A DNA stretch of 64,000 nt from Bacteroidales bacterium (GTDB lineage Bacteria > Bacteroidota > Bacteroidia > Bacteroidales > F082). Where the stretch lies: NCBI GenBank assembly GCA_017427985.1, contig JAFRRS010000023.1, positions 372,001-436,000 on the forward strand, written 5' to 3'. Position 1 is the first letter of the stretch. Every line of letters begins with the position of its first letter. This document shows positions 46,805 through 56,180 of this stretch, one piece after another. The notes beneath the pieces were generated by a model, which saw only the letters and a list, made by a program, of their open reading frames with translations, was not told the origin of the DNA and searched no databases. The translations under genes and the position numbers were made by a program.

Positions 46805-49269
46805 TTTTTACAATTAAGCGTCGTAATCTTGACTTCCGGTTTTTCAAGTTGAGTTCTAAACATCACATATTTCGGCTTGTTTGGCTCGACATCAAAAAAG
46901 TTGTCCGACAAATCGGTGCAGCCTTCAGGGAGCTCGATGTAGACATCCTTCACCAAAGTCGGAGATGTCAGCGTGATGGCACCTATGCCCCACTCCATCT
47001 CGACAATCGGATTCAGTTCCACTTCTTTCAGTTTCAAATCTTTCGGATATGCCAGATATTGCAATCTTGACGAATAAACTGAATTATCTTCATTATCAGC
47101 TAATTTCATCGAGATATAAATCTCTGTTTTATCAAAATCCTTTACAAAATCATTCACATCAAGAGGCAGATGCACACATCCGTTTTCAAGGATAAACACC
47201 TTTGCAGAATAAGATTTCAGAAGATTCCCGTCGAAATCGCAGACAATCAGCGTCAGCGTGCCGTCAATCGGCTCAAAATGATCGCTGTTGGCATAAACCG
47301 TGAAATTGCCGTCGGTGGTTGGAAGCACACCTATTAATATAGGTGCGTACAATTCTTTGAGTTTCCAATGCAGTGCCTTTTTATTTCCTTCGTAATCTAT
47401 TGACGACCAAGATATTACAGGCCACGCATCGTTAAGTTGCCAATAGAGCGTACCCATGCTGCGCGGTTTGGCGGCGCGTTGGGCTTCGATGGCGAGACCG
47501 ACACCGTAGGCTTGAGATAATTGTGAATAATAAACGTCTCTTATTGAATCGTTTTTTGAAACGTTTCTGTAAACGTCTCTACAAATGTAACGCTCGATAT
47601 GTTTCTGTATCAGCTCCTCGCCTCTCGGGTGTTTCTGGTGTTTTGTATCGATATTCGGGTATGCCTGATAGCCGAATTCACTGTTGAAACGACCTACTTT
47701 TTCGAGGTAAGCCTCGTATGGCAGCTCGCCCCACCAAACGCCCCAGTAATGCACATCACCTTCGGTCAGACTTTCTGGTTTTCCCCATCCGTTTTTCGGT
47801 GACGAGGACCAGTAAGGACGCGTACCATCATAATTTTCAACGACTTCCGAGAAGATATCGACAAATAATGTGTCCATGCCGCGTTTCATCTCAGCATAAT
47901 CGTCATCAGTCCAGCCCATCGATTTCTGCCATCCCCAGTTGACGTAACCCTCACTTACCTCGTTATTGCCACACCATAATGCCAACGACGGATGATTTTG
48001 ATAATTAAGCACTTGCTGAATCGCTTCCTCTTTCACGTTGTTCAAAAACTCATTAGAATACGGATAAGTGGTGCCAGCGAACATGAAATCCTGCCACACC
48101 ATAATTCCGAGACTGTCGCAGACATCGTAAAACCAATCAGGAGGATAAATGCCACCGCCCCACACCCGAAGCATGTTGAAATGAGTCGGCACACATTCCC
48201 CTAACAGCTTGATTGTCTTTTCTTTAGACATCCACGTCTCAATCATTTCCTCTGGAATGTAGTTCGCACCTTTGATATAAATTTTCTTACCATTCACCTT
48301 AAAATACATTGCACTTCCGATGCTGTCAGGCTCTTCAACAAGCTCAATTCTCCTAATTCCAGTCTTAACTTTTTGAGAACCAATAAGTTCGTCATTTTTA
48401 TAAAAATCCACGACAAAATCAGTCATCGTATGCTCCCAAATTCCGTTTGGCCACCAAAGATTGGCGTTTTTCAACTCAAATGGAATTTTGACATGGCATC
48501 GTCCTTCAACAGCAACAGTTTTCTCGCAAAGTTGGTTGCCTTCATTTGAAACGACAAATTTCAAATTATGCTTTTCATTGCTGAAAATCCTAATATTTGC
48601 TGACATTTCAGCATCGTTTCCATCAAGATTTTCGGTAAGAATCGAGACATTTTCTATCTTGAAACCACTCCAACCATGCAACTCAACGTCTTTCCAAATT
48701 CCAATATTCAGATAACGAGGCGCCCAGTCCCAGCCGTTCTGGTAAGCCGCTTTACGCATCACAGCATACTTTTCCGGAAAACGCATACGATAGGTCTCAA
48801 TAAGGCTATCTCTTTGAACATCAAAAGGATAAAAACGAACTTTCAATTCATTACCGTTTTTTTTCAGAAGATTTTTCACCTCTTTTTCATAACGGACAAA
48901 CATATTATCCGAATGGAGAATCTTCACGCCATTGAGCCACACATCGGCATAAGTGTCCAACCCATTGAAAATCAAATCGATATTGTCTTTTTGCCAAATG
49001 TTTTTATCAACATCAAATGTTAGAGAATAATCCCAAACGCGCTGTGGAATCCAAAGCAATTCAGGCTCAATATTCTCGGTATAAGGATGTGGAATAATGC
49101 CATTTTTATACAAATCAGCTTGAACAACTGAAGGGATATCTACCTGTAAATCAATGGATAATGTGTCGGTTTTAAGATTCCATCCGTTATTCAATGGCTG
49201 CAAATCAGCATCATTGTCTATGCAAGACAACAAGACAAACGGGAGTATTAAGAAGAGAAATTTTTTCAC
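46801..49269 (-). CDS. GH2 family beta-mannosidase-like lipoprotein
   Basis: 822 residues. Lipoprotein signal with Cys16 (FVLLSC) followed by acidic residues (IDNDAD), which may favour surface display. GH2 sugar-binding domain (WDYSLTFDVD, NGLDTYADVWLNG), Ig-like domain, and barrel with WGGGIYPPDWFYD, acid/base Glu in WCGNNEVSEG (~430) and nucleophile Glu in FNSEFGYQ (~525); C-terminal Ig-like domains. It probably removes beta-linked mannose from plant or N-glycans. Two copies of a palindromic GAAACGT-type sequence lie in frame at 47531-47582 (CRDVYRNVSKNDSIRDVYY). Confidence 0.92.
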   Translation of the reverse strand: MKKFLFLILPFVLLSCIDNDADLQPLNNGWNLKTDTLSIDLQVDIPSVVQADLYKNGIIPHPYTENIEPELLWIPQRVWDYSLTFDVDKNIWQKDNIDLIFNGLDTYADVWLNGVKILHSDNMFVRYEKEVKNLLKKNGNELKVRFYPFDVQRDSLIETYRMRFPEKYAVMRKAAYQNGWDWAPRYLNIGIWKDVELHGWSGFKIENVSILTENLDGNDAEMSANIRIFSNEKHNLKFVVSNEGNQLCEKTVAVEGRCHVKIPFELKNANLWWPNGIWEHTMTDFVVDFYKNDELIGSQKVKTGIRRIELVEEPDSIGSAMYFKVNGKKIYIKGANYIPEEMIETWMSKEKTIKLLGECVPTHFNMLRVWGGGIYPPDWFYDVCDSLGIMVWQDFMFAGTTYPYSNEFLNNVKEEAIQQVLNYQNHPSLALWCGNNEVSEGYVNWGWQKSMGWTDDDYAEMKRGMDTLFVDIFSEVVENYDGTRPYWSSSPKNGWGKPESLTEGDVHYWGVWWGELPYEAYLEKVGRFNSEFGYQAYPNIDTKHQKHPRGEELIQKHIERYICRDVYRNVSKNDSIRDVYYSQLSQAYGVGLAIEAQRAAKPRSMGTLYWQLNDAWPVISWSSIDYEGNKKALHWKLKELYAPILIGVLPTTDGNFTVYANSDHFEPIDGTLTLIVCDFDGNLLKSYSAKVFILENGCVHLPLDVNDFVKDFDKTEIYISMKLADNEDNSVYSSRLQYLAYPKDLKLKEVELNPIVEMEWGIGAITLTSPTLVKDVYIELPEGCTDLSDNFFDVEPNKPKYVMFRTQLEKPEVKITTLNCKN
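47531..47582. repeat. in-frame degenerate palindromic elements inside the GH2 gene
   Basis: AAACGTCTC at 47532-47540 and GAAACGTTTCTG plus AAACGTCTCTAC at 47558-47582; related to the element in the GH20 gene. Confidence 0.65.
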
Positions 49270-49276
49270 GCTACGC

Positions 49277-50011
49277 CTAACTCGAAATGACTTCTTTGAA
49301 TTCCTTGATTCTGTTAACAGTCGAAATTATATAACGCATTTCGGCGCCGGTGCTGTCAACGCCATTTGGATACAAATCCTTATGACTGTCAGGAGCGAAT
49401 GATGTGAGCGAGGCATGACAATTTTTAACACCAGTGGCAGAGAGAATCTGCATCACGTTATTTTTATTGATGCCGCCGCCCGCCATGATGTTGATACTGT
49501 CGCCAAACATATCCTGCATTCTGCGAATCATTTCAATTCCTTCGTAAGCCGTTGGTTTACAACCAGATGTAAGAACTTTATCAAAGCCAAGTCTGACAAG
49601 TGTTTCCATTGCGACAAGCGGGTTTTTGCATGCGTCGATGGCGCGATGGAAAGTGAATTTAAGCCCCTCACCTGCTGCCATCATCTTCTTGATTGCCGGC
49701 ACGTCAATGTCACCTTCATTGTTCAGCACACCAATAACAACGCCTTCGTAACCCAACTCCCTGACCCTTTTGATGTCATCGCACATGATACTTATCTCAT
49801 TGTCGCTGTATATGTAATTCCCTGGACGACAACGAATTAGCACACGCACGGGCAGATGGCGTGCCGCATTCTGACAATTAAACAATGTACCATGCGATGG
49901 GGTGATGCCCCCGACTACAAGCGCCTCGCAAAGCTCGGCGCAGTCAGCACAGCCAACAACTCCGTTAATCATTGACTGGAAACCGTTTGCACAAAGTTCA
50001 AACTTGACCAT
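49277..50011 (-). CDS. cutC: CutC family protein
   Basis: 244 residues, full length TIM-barrel family: FELCANGFQSMINGVVGCADCAELCEAL, GGITPSHG, VLIRCRPGNYIYSDNE, TFHRAIDACKNPL, LTSGCKPTAYEG, MAGGGINKNNV. Named for copper homeostasis, though direct copper handling by the family is doubtful. It lies 7 bases upstream of the GH2 gene, so the two probably form an operon. Promoter TATATTTG on the coding strand at 50033-50026. Confidence 0.95.
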   Translation of the reverse strand: MVKFELCANGFQSMINGVVGCADCAELCEALVVGGITPSHGTLFNCQNAARHLPVRVLIRCRPGNYIYSDNEISIMCDDIKRVRELGYEGVVIGVLNNEGDIDVPAIKKMMAAGEGLKFTFHRAIDACKNPLVAMETLVRLGFDKVLTSGCKPTAYEGIEMIRRMQDMFGDSINIMAGGGINKNNVMQILSATGVKNCHASLTSFAPDSHKDLYPNGVDSTGAEMRYIISTVNRIKEFKEVISS

Positions 50012-50025
50012 GACATAATTTTTTG

Positions 50026-50033
50026 CAAATATA
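50026..50033 (-). promoter_or_regulatory. -7 element of cutC promoter
   Basis: CAAATATA on the plus strand, 15 bases before the cutC ATG. Confidence 0.6.
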
Positions 50034-50154
50034 ATAAATTTTTAACAAAATAAAATTTTTTAACACGAATTTTCACAAATTAACCATGAATTTTTTAATA
50101 ATTTTTGATAATTCGTGAAACATTTATGGTAATTAATGTTTTACAAAAAATTTG

Positions 50155-50162
50155 TATTTTTG
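50155..50162 (+). promoter_or_regulatory. -7 element of mutS2 promoter
   Basis: TATTTTTG followed by C. An in-frame TTG at 50152 overlaps it and is therefore not the start. Confidence 0.6.
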
Positions 50163-50181
50163 CAAACTTAAAAATAATAAT

Positions 50182-52593
50182 GTGATATACCCTTCGGATT
50201 TTGAAAACAAGATAGGCTTCAAGGCCATAAGAGAACGTCTTAACGATTTGTGTATCAGCGAGATGGGCAAGGAATTCGTTGGTAAGATGAGTTTCAGCAC
50301 CGATATCGATGAGATTCGCACATATCTCCGCCTGATTCAGGATTTCGAAACGCTTTTGCAGGACGGCGTGCCTTTTCCTGTGCGCGATTACAACGATTTG
50401 CGCGATGAGTTCAAGCATCTCGCCATCGACGGCACCGTTATAAGCCTCGACAGCATGTTTGCGCTGAAACCAACGCTTACGGCTTTGTCATACGTTTTCA
50501 AATTCTTCAAGTCGGAAGCATCGGAAAAAGTGCCGTATCTGAAGGCTTTGGCAGAAGGCATTTCCATTGACAATCATATCTTTACAGAGATAAACCGCCT
50601 CATCGACGACAAGGGCGAGATTCCCGACAACGCTTCTGCTGAGCTTGCCGAGATACGCCGTGACATCAGGCGGAAACAGAGTTCCATCGACCATAGGATG
50701 CACAAAATCCTCGTTGAGGCGAAAAACTCAGGCTGGACTGACAGTACAGCAGAGATGACAATACGCGATGGACGTCCTGTGATTCCTGTTCGTGCCGCCG
50801 ACAAACGTGCCCTGCGAGGATTCATCCATGATGAGTCTGCAACAGGACAAACGGTATATATCGAGCCTGCTGAAATCTTCGAAACCAATAACGAAATCAA
50901 GGAGTTGGAATACGCCGAGAGACGTGAAATCAACAAGATTCTGCTCGCTTTCACGAAGATTCTGCGTCCTGAGATTCCGAACCTGATAATGGCGTGGCGA
51001 CTTCTCGGATTACTCGATTTCATCAAAGCAAAAGCTCTTCTGAGCCATGAATACAACTGCGTCATCCCCGAACTCATCGACGAGTCGATGTTCGACTGGA
51101 TTGAGGCACGGCATCCGCTTTTGGAGCAGAAGCTGAAGGGGCAAGGGAAACAGATAACACCACTGGATTTAAAGCTGGGTGAAAATAATCGCATACTTGT
51201 TATTTCCGGTCCGAATGCTGGTGGTAAATCAGTGTGCCTCAAGACGATAGGACTGATTCAGTACATGCTGCAATGCGGTCTCGCCATTCCTGTCAAAATC
51301 GACTCGAAATGCGGCGTGTTCCACGACATGTTTATCGACATCGGCGACGAGCAGTCACTCGAAAACGACCTCTCGACATACAGTTCGCACCTTATTAATA
51401 TGAAGGAACTTCTGATACACGGCAACGAGCGTTCCTTGTTCCTCATCGACGAGTTCGGAACTGGTACCGAGCCACAACTCGGAGGCGCGATCGCAGAAGC
51501 CATCTTGTTGAAAATGAATGAGAAGAAGTCGTTTGGAGTTGTCACAACACACTACGCAAACCTCAAACTTCTTGCCGACAACCATCCTGGCATTGTCAAC
51601 GGAGCGATGCTGTTCGACACACGATATCTGCAACCGCTTTATGTGATGATGATTGGCAAACCTGGCAGCTCGTTCGCCTTCGAAATCGCGAAAAAGATTG
51701 GTTTTCCCAAGGAAATCCTTGATAGCGCCGCAGAAATTTCAGGTCGCGAGCACCTCGACTTCGACCAACAGTTGCAACAACTCGAAATTGAAAAGAAAGA
51801 AGTCCGTAAGAAAGAATATGAGCTGAAAGTGGCCGACAAACTTCTCGACGAGGTCGTCACCAAGTACAAAAACCACCTTGCAGACATCGAAAAACGCAAA
51901 AACCAACTTCTGAAAGAGGCGAACAAAGAGGCGCAGACGCTCATCGACAAAGCTAACGCCAAAATTGAGAACACCATACGTGAAATCAAGGAGGCGCAAG
52001 CTGAGAAAAACCGCACCAAAGAGCTTCGCGAGGAGCTGAAAGAAATGAAAAACGACCTCGTGAAAGACGCTACAGATATATCAGAAAAACTGAAAGTCGA
52101 GGAAAAAGAAGAGGTAGTAAACCAAGAGCTCAGAATCGGCGACATGGTGTGCATCAACGAGTTAGAGGTCGTTGGCGAGCTTTTAGCAATTACCGACACT
52201 GATGTCACAATCCAATTCGGCGATGTCAGACTGCGCACTACCGTAGACAAACTCAGAAAAATCAGTCGTTCGCAGGCGCGAAAAGCACAACAGAACCCGT
52301 CATATCTACGCAAGAGCATCATGAACGACATCAACGAGAAAGCTCAGAAGTTCAACCTCACTCTTGACGTTCGCGGTCAACGTGGCGATGAAGCCGTCGA
52401 CAACGTCGCAAAATACATTGACGAAGCTAATCTTTTGAGTATCAAAGAAGTGAGCATCCTTCACGGCAAAGGAAACGGCATTCTTAGAAAACTTATTAGG
52501 GAATATCTGAGCAAGCAGTCGTGCATACAAAATTTCAGCGACGCCAGTCTGGAAACCGGCGGCGCTGGAATAACGAGAGTGACGCTGAGATAA
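50182..52593 (+). CDS. mutS2: endonuclease MutS2
   Basis: 803 residues from a GTG at 50182 (MIYPSDFENKIGF). Core MutS domains III and V: Walker A GPNAGGKS at 343-350, LFLIDEFGTGTEP, VVTTHYANLKLLAD; a long coiled-coil arm (about 540-640, ELKVADKLLDEVV through EELKEMKNDL); and a C-terminal Smr nuclease domain (LDVRGQRGDEAVDNV, LHGKGNGILRKLIREYL). It acts on recombination intermediates and, in other bacteria, on collided ribosomes. Not part of mismatch repair. Confidence 0.95.
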   Translation: MIYPSDFENKIGFKAIRERLNDLCISEMGKEFVGKMSFSTDIDEIRTYLRLIQDFETLLQDGVPFPVRDYNDLRDEFKHLAIDGTVISLDSMFALKPTLTALSYVFKFFKSEASEKVPYLKALAEGISIDNHIFTEINRLIDDKGEIPDNASAELAEIRRDIRRKQSSIDHRMHKILVEAKNSGWTDSTAEMTIRDGRPVIPVRAADKRALRGFIHDESATGQTVYIEPAEIFETNNEIKELEYAERREINKILLAFTKILRPEIPNLIMAWRLLGLLDFIKAKALLSHEYNCVIPELIDESMFDWIEARHPLLEQKLKGQGKQITPLDLKLGENNRILVISGPNAGGKSVCLKTIGLIQYMLQCGLAIPVKIDSKCGVFHDMFIDIGDEQSLENDLSTYSSHLINMKELLIHGNERSLFLIDEFGTGTEPQLGGAIAEAILLKMNEKKSFGVVTTHYANLKLLADNHPGIVNGAMLFDTRYLQPLYVMMIGKPGSSFAFEIAKKIGFPKEILDSAAEISGREHLDFDQQLQQLEIEKKEVRKKEYELKVADKLLDEVVTKYKNHLADIEKRKNQLLKEANKEAQTLIDKANAKIENTIREIKEAQAEKNRTKELREELKEMKNDLVKDATDISEKLKVEEKEEVVNQELRIGDMVCINELEVVGELLAITDTDVTIQFGDVRLRTTVDKLRKISRSQARKAQQNPSYLRKSIMNDINEKAQKFNLTLDVRGQRGDEAVDNVAKYIDEANLLSIKEVSILHGKGNGILRKLIREYLSKQSCIQNFSDASLETGGAGITRVTLR

Positions 52594-52597
52594 AACG

Positions 52598-54526
52598 TTA
52601 TTTTAGCACAACTCGCTTTGTCAGCCTATCAACCCCATTATCAACTGAAATGAAATACATTCCTGATGGCAGCGAAGTCAAATCAATTTTGCCATCATTG
52701 AATATATCATAGGACAACACTTTGATTCCCAATGAATTATAAACACAGACCGAGTAATCGCATCCCAATCCTGTGGTGATATTTATTACACCTTCTGATG
52801 GATTCGGCGAAAGCGAGAGGTTGAATTTCTCATAATCATAATGCTCATTCACAGCATCAGGTGAGAAATCTATGCACAAATCGTCAACCGCCATGTATTT
52901 ATAACTGGCGGTGGTATAACCCTCGCCGCTTCCTTCAAATCTGATTCGAACCTGCACATAATCTTCACCAATATAATCGTTAAGCGAATATGCATACTCA
53001 TTCCATTGATTGTGCTCATTCCAAACATTATCAAGCTTATGCCAAGTTTTTCGGTCTGTCGTAACATCAATATAAACTCCGGCGTTTAATGGCGACCAAA
53101 TCGAAGGAATATATCTGTTCATCTTAAATCCAATCGTGACATTCTCCGTTGTCTCTGGAATAGAGAACCACTGAGTTTCAATCATTTGCAAAATATTGTC
53201 TTTTGTATATGTCTTCGCCGTCAAACACACTCTGTTTTTAAACGGTCCAATCGTCCAATTTTCATTATAAAGATGAAGATCTCCTGCCGTTTCATCCTCA
53301 AAGTCATAAAACACCGGGAGTTGCAAAGGTTCGCGCGAGAAAATCGAGTCCATGTTTGAAGCTGCGCTTTCAACGCCTTCTGCATTAACTCCTTTTACAA
53401 AATAACGATGCCATTCGCCATCTTCAAAATTCTCATCAACAAATGAATTTTCAGCTGTCTCTGCTATTAACTCATTGTCTTTAAACAACTTATAAATTTC
53501 TGTTTCTGGAGCGTCGGCCCAACTCAGGAAAACCTCACCATCTTTCACTGTCGCGCTGAAATCCTGTGGAGCCAGCCATCCGTCGGCAAGCTCAGCCACA
53601 GCAGCCACAACAGCCTTCACAAAGCCTTGCGCCAAATCCATACAGTTAAATCCAGCGCCAATTGTATCCGAAGGATGATGATAATGAGGGTTTTGCTCAT
53701 GATATTCAATATCGCCAATGTAAAGCGCCGGATACTCATGAATATTGAAGCACATGTGGTCGCCGCCATACGAGTCTTTCTTTGTAAAACGATAGGTCGG
53801 CATCTCAGGAATATAGAGATTTGCCACATTCTGATAATAATCGAAAAGCCTTTCGGAGATATACGAGTAACCCGAATACATCGTGACCGGACCATATTCA
53901 GGACCTGGCCAGAAGCCAATCATATCCAAATCGAAAACACCGAGGATGTTCATGTCCTCGCGAGCGCATTTCTCAACAAAAGGATAGCTGCCGACCATCC
54001 AACGCTCCTCACCATTAAACGGGATGTAAAGAATCGAGCGTTTGAACTGATATTGGTGCATAATACGAGCACATTCAAACACTCCCGAAGTTCCAGAAGC
54101 GTTGTCATCGGCACCCGGACCGTCGGGATGGTCATAGTGCGCCGCGATGATGATGTATTCGTCGGGGAACTCAGTACCACGCTGAATGGCTATTACATTG
54201 CCGGCATCAAGAGTGTCGCCGTAGCCTATATAACCAGTGTGATGATGCACGTAGGTCTCAAGTCCAAGTTGGTCGAACCAATCGAGAAGAACATTCTGGA
54301 CAATGAGAGCACTGGGCGAGCTACATTCTCGTATATACTGTTGCATAAACTCGATAGCATAATAAATACTCAGCGTATCGACCTGATTAATCATCTCGAC
54401 GATGGCTGGATTGGTCTGAGTTACAAGAGGATAAGTCTGGTTACGGTTGCCCTTATGATCAATAAATTGGGCATTCAAGACATTGACACACAACGCCATA
54501 GCAATTAATAGTAAATACTTCTTCAT
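52598..54526 (-). CDS. secreted M28 family zinc metallopeptidase, T9SS-sorted
   Basis: 642 residues from the ATG at 54524-54526 (another ATG lies two codons upstream). Signal peptide (MALCVNVLNAQ). M28 catalytic domain with zinc ligands in AAHYDHPDGPGADDNASG and FNGEERWMVGS, DLDMIGFWPG, and a late His in EYHEQNPHYHHPSDT. Then an FN3-like domain (FLSWADAPETEIYKLFKDN), a Cleaved_Adhesin-like domain (YDFEDETAGDLHLY; YMAVDDLCIDF) and a T9SS sorting domain (LSPNPSEGVINITTG, GMYFIS, KRVVLK). It is probably an extracellular aminopeptidase. Confidence 0.95.
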   Translation of the reverse strand: MKKYLLLIAMALCVNVLNAQFIDHKGNRNQTYPLVTQTNPAIVEMINQVDTLSIYYAIEFMQQYIRECSSPSALIVQNVLLDWFDQLGLETYVHHHTGYIGYGDTLDAGNVIAIQRGTEFPDEYIIIAAHYDHPDGPGADDNASGTSGVFECARIMHQYQFKRSILYIPFNGEERWMVGSYPFVEKCAREDMNILGVFDLDMIGFWPGPEYGPVTMYSGYSYISERLFDYYQNVANLYIPEMPTYRFTKKDSYGGDHMCFNIHEYPALYIGDIEYHEQNPHYHHPSDTIGAGFNCMDLAQGFVKAVVAAVAELADGWLAPQDFSATVKDGEVFLSWADAPETEIYKLFKDNELIAETAENSFVDENFEDGEWHRYFVKGVNAEGVESAASNMDSIFSREPLQLPVFYDFEDETAGDLHLYNENWTIGPFKNRVCLTAKTYTKDNILQMIETQWFSIPETTENVTIGFKMNRYIPSIWSPLNAGVYIDVTTDRKTWHKLDNVWNEHNQWNEYAYSLNDYIGEDYVQVRIRFEGSGEGYTTASYKYMAVDDLCIDFSPDAVNEHYDYEKFNLSLSPNPSEGVINITTGLGCDYSVCVYNSLGIKVLSYDIFNDGKIDLTSLPSGMYFISVDNGVDRLTKRVVLK

Positions 54527-54546
54527 TTTCATAGGATTTGATGCTG

Positions 54547-54554
54547 CAAAAATA
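54547..54554 (-). promoter_or_regulatory. -7 element of M28 peptidase gene
   Basis: TATTTTTG on the coding strand, about 20 bases before the start codon, which favours the downstream of the two possible ATGs. Confidence 0.6.
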
Positions 54555-54616
54555 AAGAAGTATTTTTATTTAGGCTAAGGGTTTTGGGAAAAATTTTTTA
54601 GGAATTTAGGAAAAAT

Positions 54617-54677
54617 CAGCCATTAGCCGTTAGCCATTAGCTACTAGTAATTACTAATGGCTATTACCTAATGGCTA
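54617..54677 (-). repeat. AGCCATTAG inverted array overlapping the metK stop codon
   Basis: On the minus strand TAGCCATTAG units alternate and are then inverted as CTAATGGCTA, giving a 10-bp hairpin. The array includes the metK TAG stop itself and probably acts as terminator. Confidence 0.75.
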
Positions 54678-55967
54678 AATTCCAAAGACTTTTTGTATCT
54701 CTGAAACCATGTTTAGTTTCTCCCATGCGAAGAACTCGACATTCTTGTAATTCTTGCCGTTTTCGGTGAAGGTGTCTTTGTCTTTGTAAAGAACCTCGAC
54801 CTTTGCGGTGAACGGGTCGCGACCGAAGTGACCGTACGATGCCGTTGGCTCAAAGATAGGGTTCTTCAGTCCGAAACGCTTCACGATGGCGTAAGGACGG
54901 AGGTCGAACAAAGTGCGAATCTTTTCAGCGATTTCAACGTCTGACATCTTCTTGCTGTTGGCGTCTTTCACATGAGCAGTGCCATAGGTGTTGACGTAGA
55001 AACCGACAGGCTGTGCCACGCCGATAGCGTATGCAATCTGCACGAGAGCCTCGTCGCAAACGCCTGCTGCCACTATATTTTTAGCGATATGACGTGCTGC
55101 GTATGCTGCCGAGCGGTCAACCTTCGATGAATCTTTGCCAGAGAAAGCTCCACCGCCATGTGCGCCGCGACCACCATAGGTGTCAACGATAATTTTACGA
55201 CCAGTGAGACCCGTGTCGCCATGAGGTCCGCCGATGACAAACTTACCCGTCGGATTAACGAAAAGCTTCATGTCGGCCTTGAAGAGATTTCTAACCTTTT
55301 GTGGCAGAAGTTTTTTCACTCTTGGAAGCAATATCGTGCGAACATCATGCTCGATTTTCTCGATCATGGCAGCGTCGTCGTCCATAAACTCGTCGTGCTG
55401 TGTTGATATGACGATGGTGTCGATGCGCAACGGCTTCCAGTTGGCGCCGTATTCCACCGTAACCTGCGATTTTGCATCCGGACGGAGGTATTTCATGCGC
55501 TTGCCTTCGCGGCGAATCTTAGCCAGTTCAAGCAGAAGCATGTGAGAAAGCACTATCGTGAGAGGCATATATTCTGGCGTCTCCTTGCAGGCGTAGCCAA
55601 ACATCATGCCCTGGTCGCCAGCGCCCTGGTCTTCCTCTTTTTTGCGCTCTACGCCGCGGTTGATGTCCTGCGACTGACCGTGAATTGCCGACACCACACC
55701 GCACGACTTGCTGTCGAACTGATATTCCGCCTTAGTATAGCCGATGCGCTCGATGACACGACGTGCAGTGCCTTGAATGTCAACGTATCCGTTTGATTTA
55801 ACCTCGCCTGCCACGACGGTGAGACCAGTGGTCACCAACGTCTCACAAGCAACTTTTGATTCCGGATCCTGACGCAGCATTTCGTCGAGGACGGCATCTG
55901 AAATCTGATCGGCCACTTTATCCGGATGGCCTTCTGAAACTGATTCTGAAGTGAAATAATAACCCAT
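54675..55967 (-). CDS. metK: S-adenosylmethionine synthetase
   Basis: 430 residues. N-terminal [32 protein letters not shown] loop ([12 protein letters not shown]) and [50 protein letters not shown]. It makes SAM from ATP and methionine. Longer than E. coli MetK (384), usual for Bacteroidetes. A ~160-base leader carries a probable SAM-II riboswitch, so expression should fall when SAM is high. Confidence 0.98.
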   Translation of the reverse strand: MGYYFTSESVSEGHPDKVADQISDAVLDEMLRQDPESKVACETLVTTGLTVVAGEVKSNGYVDIQGTARRVIERIGYTKAEYQFDSKSCGVVSAIHGQSQDINRGVERKKEEDQGAGDQGMMFGYACKETPEYMPLTIVLSHMLLLELAKIRREGKRMKYLRPDAKSQVTVEYGANWKPLRIDTIVISTQHDEFMDDDAAMIEKIEHDVRTILLPRVKKLLPQKVRNLFKADMKLFVNPTGKFVIGGPHGDTGLTGRKIIVDTYGGRGAHGGGAFSGKDSSKVDRSAAYAARHIAKNIVAAGVCDEALVQIAYAIGVAQPVGFYVNTYGTAHVKDANSKKMSDVEIAEKIRTLFDLRPYAIVKRFGLKNPIFEPTASYGHFGRDPFTAKVEVLYKDKDTFTENGKNYKNVEFFAWEKLNMVSEIQKVFGI

Positions 55968-55984
55968 TTTTATTTTAAATTAGA

Positions 55985-56012
55985 AGCCAGGAGACAGAAG
56001 TCAGAAGTCAGA
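55985..56012 (-). repeat. short tandem repeat in metK leader
   Basis: GACTTCTGACTTCTG-type units on the minus strand between the riboswitch and the start codon. Confidence 0.55.
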
Positions 56013-56075
56013 AACTTTCTTCCAGCTCGGCTTTTGTTAATAAATATGGATAATTTGAGATTGTAAAAAGAAATA

Positions 56076-56123
56076 CTGTTTTAGCATTTTTTCTTGTGGT
56101 TGCAATCAATCAAATCTGTCCAC
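56076..56123 (-). ncRNA. SAM-II riboswitch upstream of metK
   Basis: On the minus strand: P1 GTGG (56123-56120), loop ACAGATTTGATTGATTGCAA, P1' CCAC (56099-56096), then AAGAAAAAATGCTAAAACAG. This fits the SAM-II layout: short P1, a GAUUU...UUGCAA loop, then an A-rich strand and the GCUAAAA box that forms the pseudoknot. It starts ~8 bases after the predicted transcription start and precedes metK, a natural target. No covariance search was run. Confidence 0.75.
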
Positions 56124-56137
56124 GTGAAATTGGTGTG

Positions 56138-56145
56138 CAAAGATA
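56138..56145 (-). promoter_or_regulatory. -7 element of metK promoter
   Basis: CAAAGATA on the plus strand (TATCTTTG on the coding strand), just upstream of the riboswitch. Confidence 0.65.
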
Positions 56146-56180
56146 CAATTAATTTTAATATTGCAGCTAATTTAACAAAA

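Noticed and set aside
50040-50135. AT-rich CACGAATTTTCAC / TTCGTGAAAC repeats between cutC and mutS2
   Set aside because: They look like a degenerate intergenic repeat with a possible hairpin, but the pairing is poor and no function can be argued.
53627-54508. 293-codon plus-strand frame opposite the M28 peptidase
   Set aside because: Shadow frame with low-complexity composition; the peptidase motifs on the minus strand are intact.
56114-56130. CCACGTGAAAT sequence resembling a parS site
   Set aside because: Only the CACGTG core and one half match the 16-base parS consensus, and the bases are explained by the riboswitch P1 stem.
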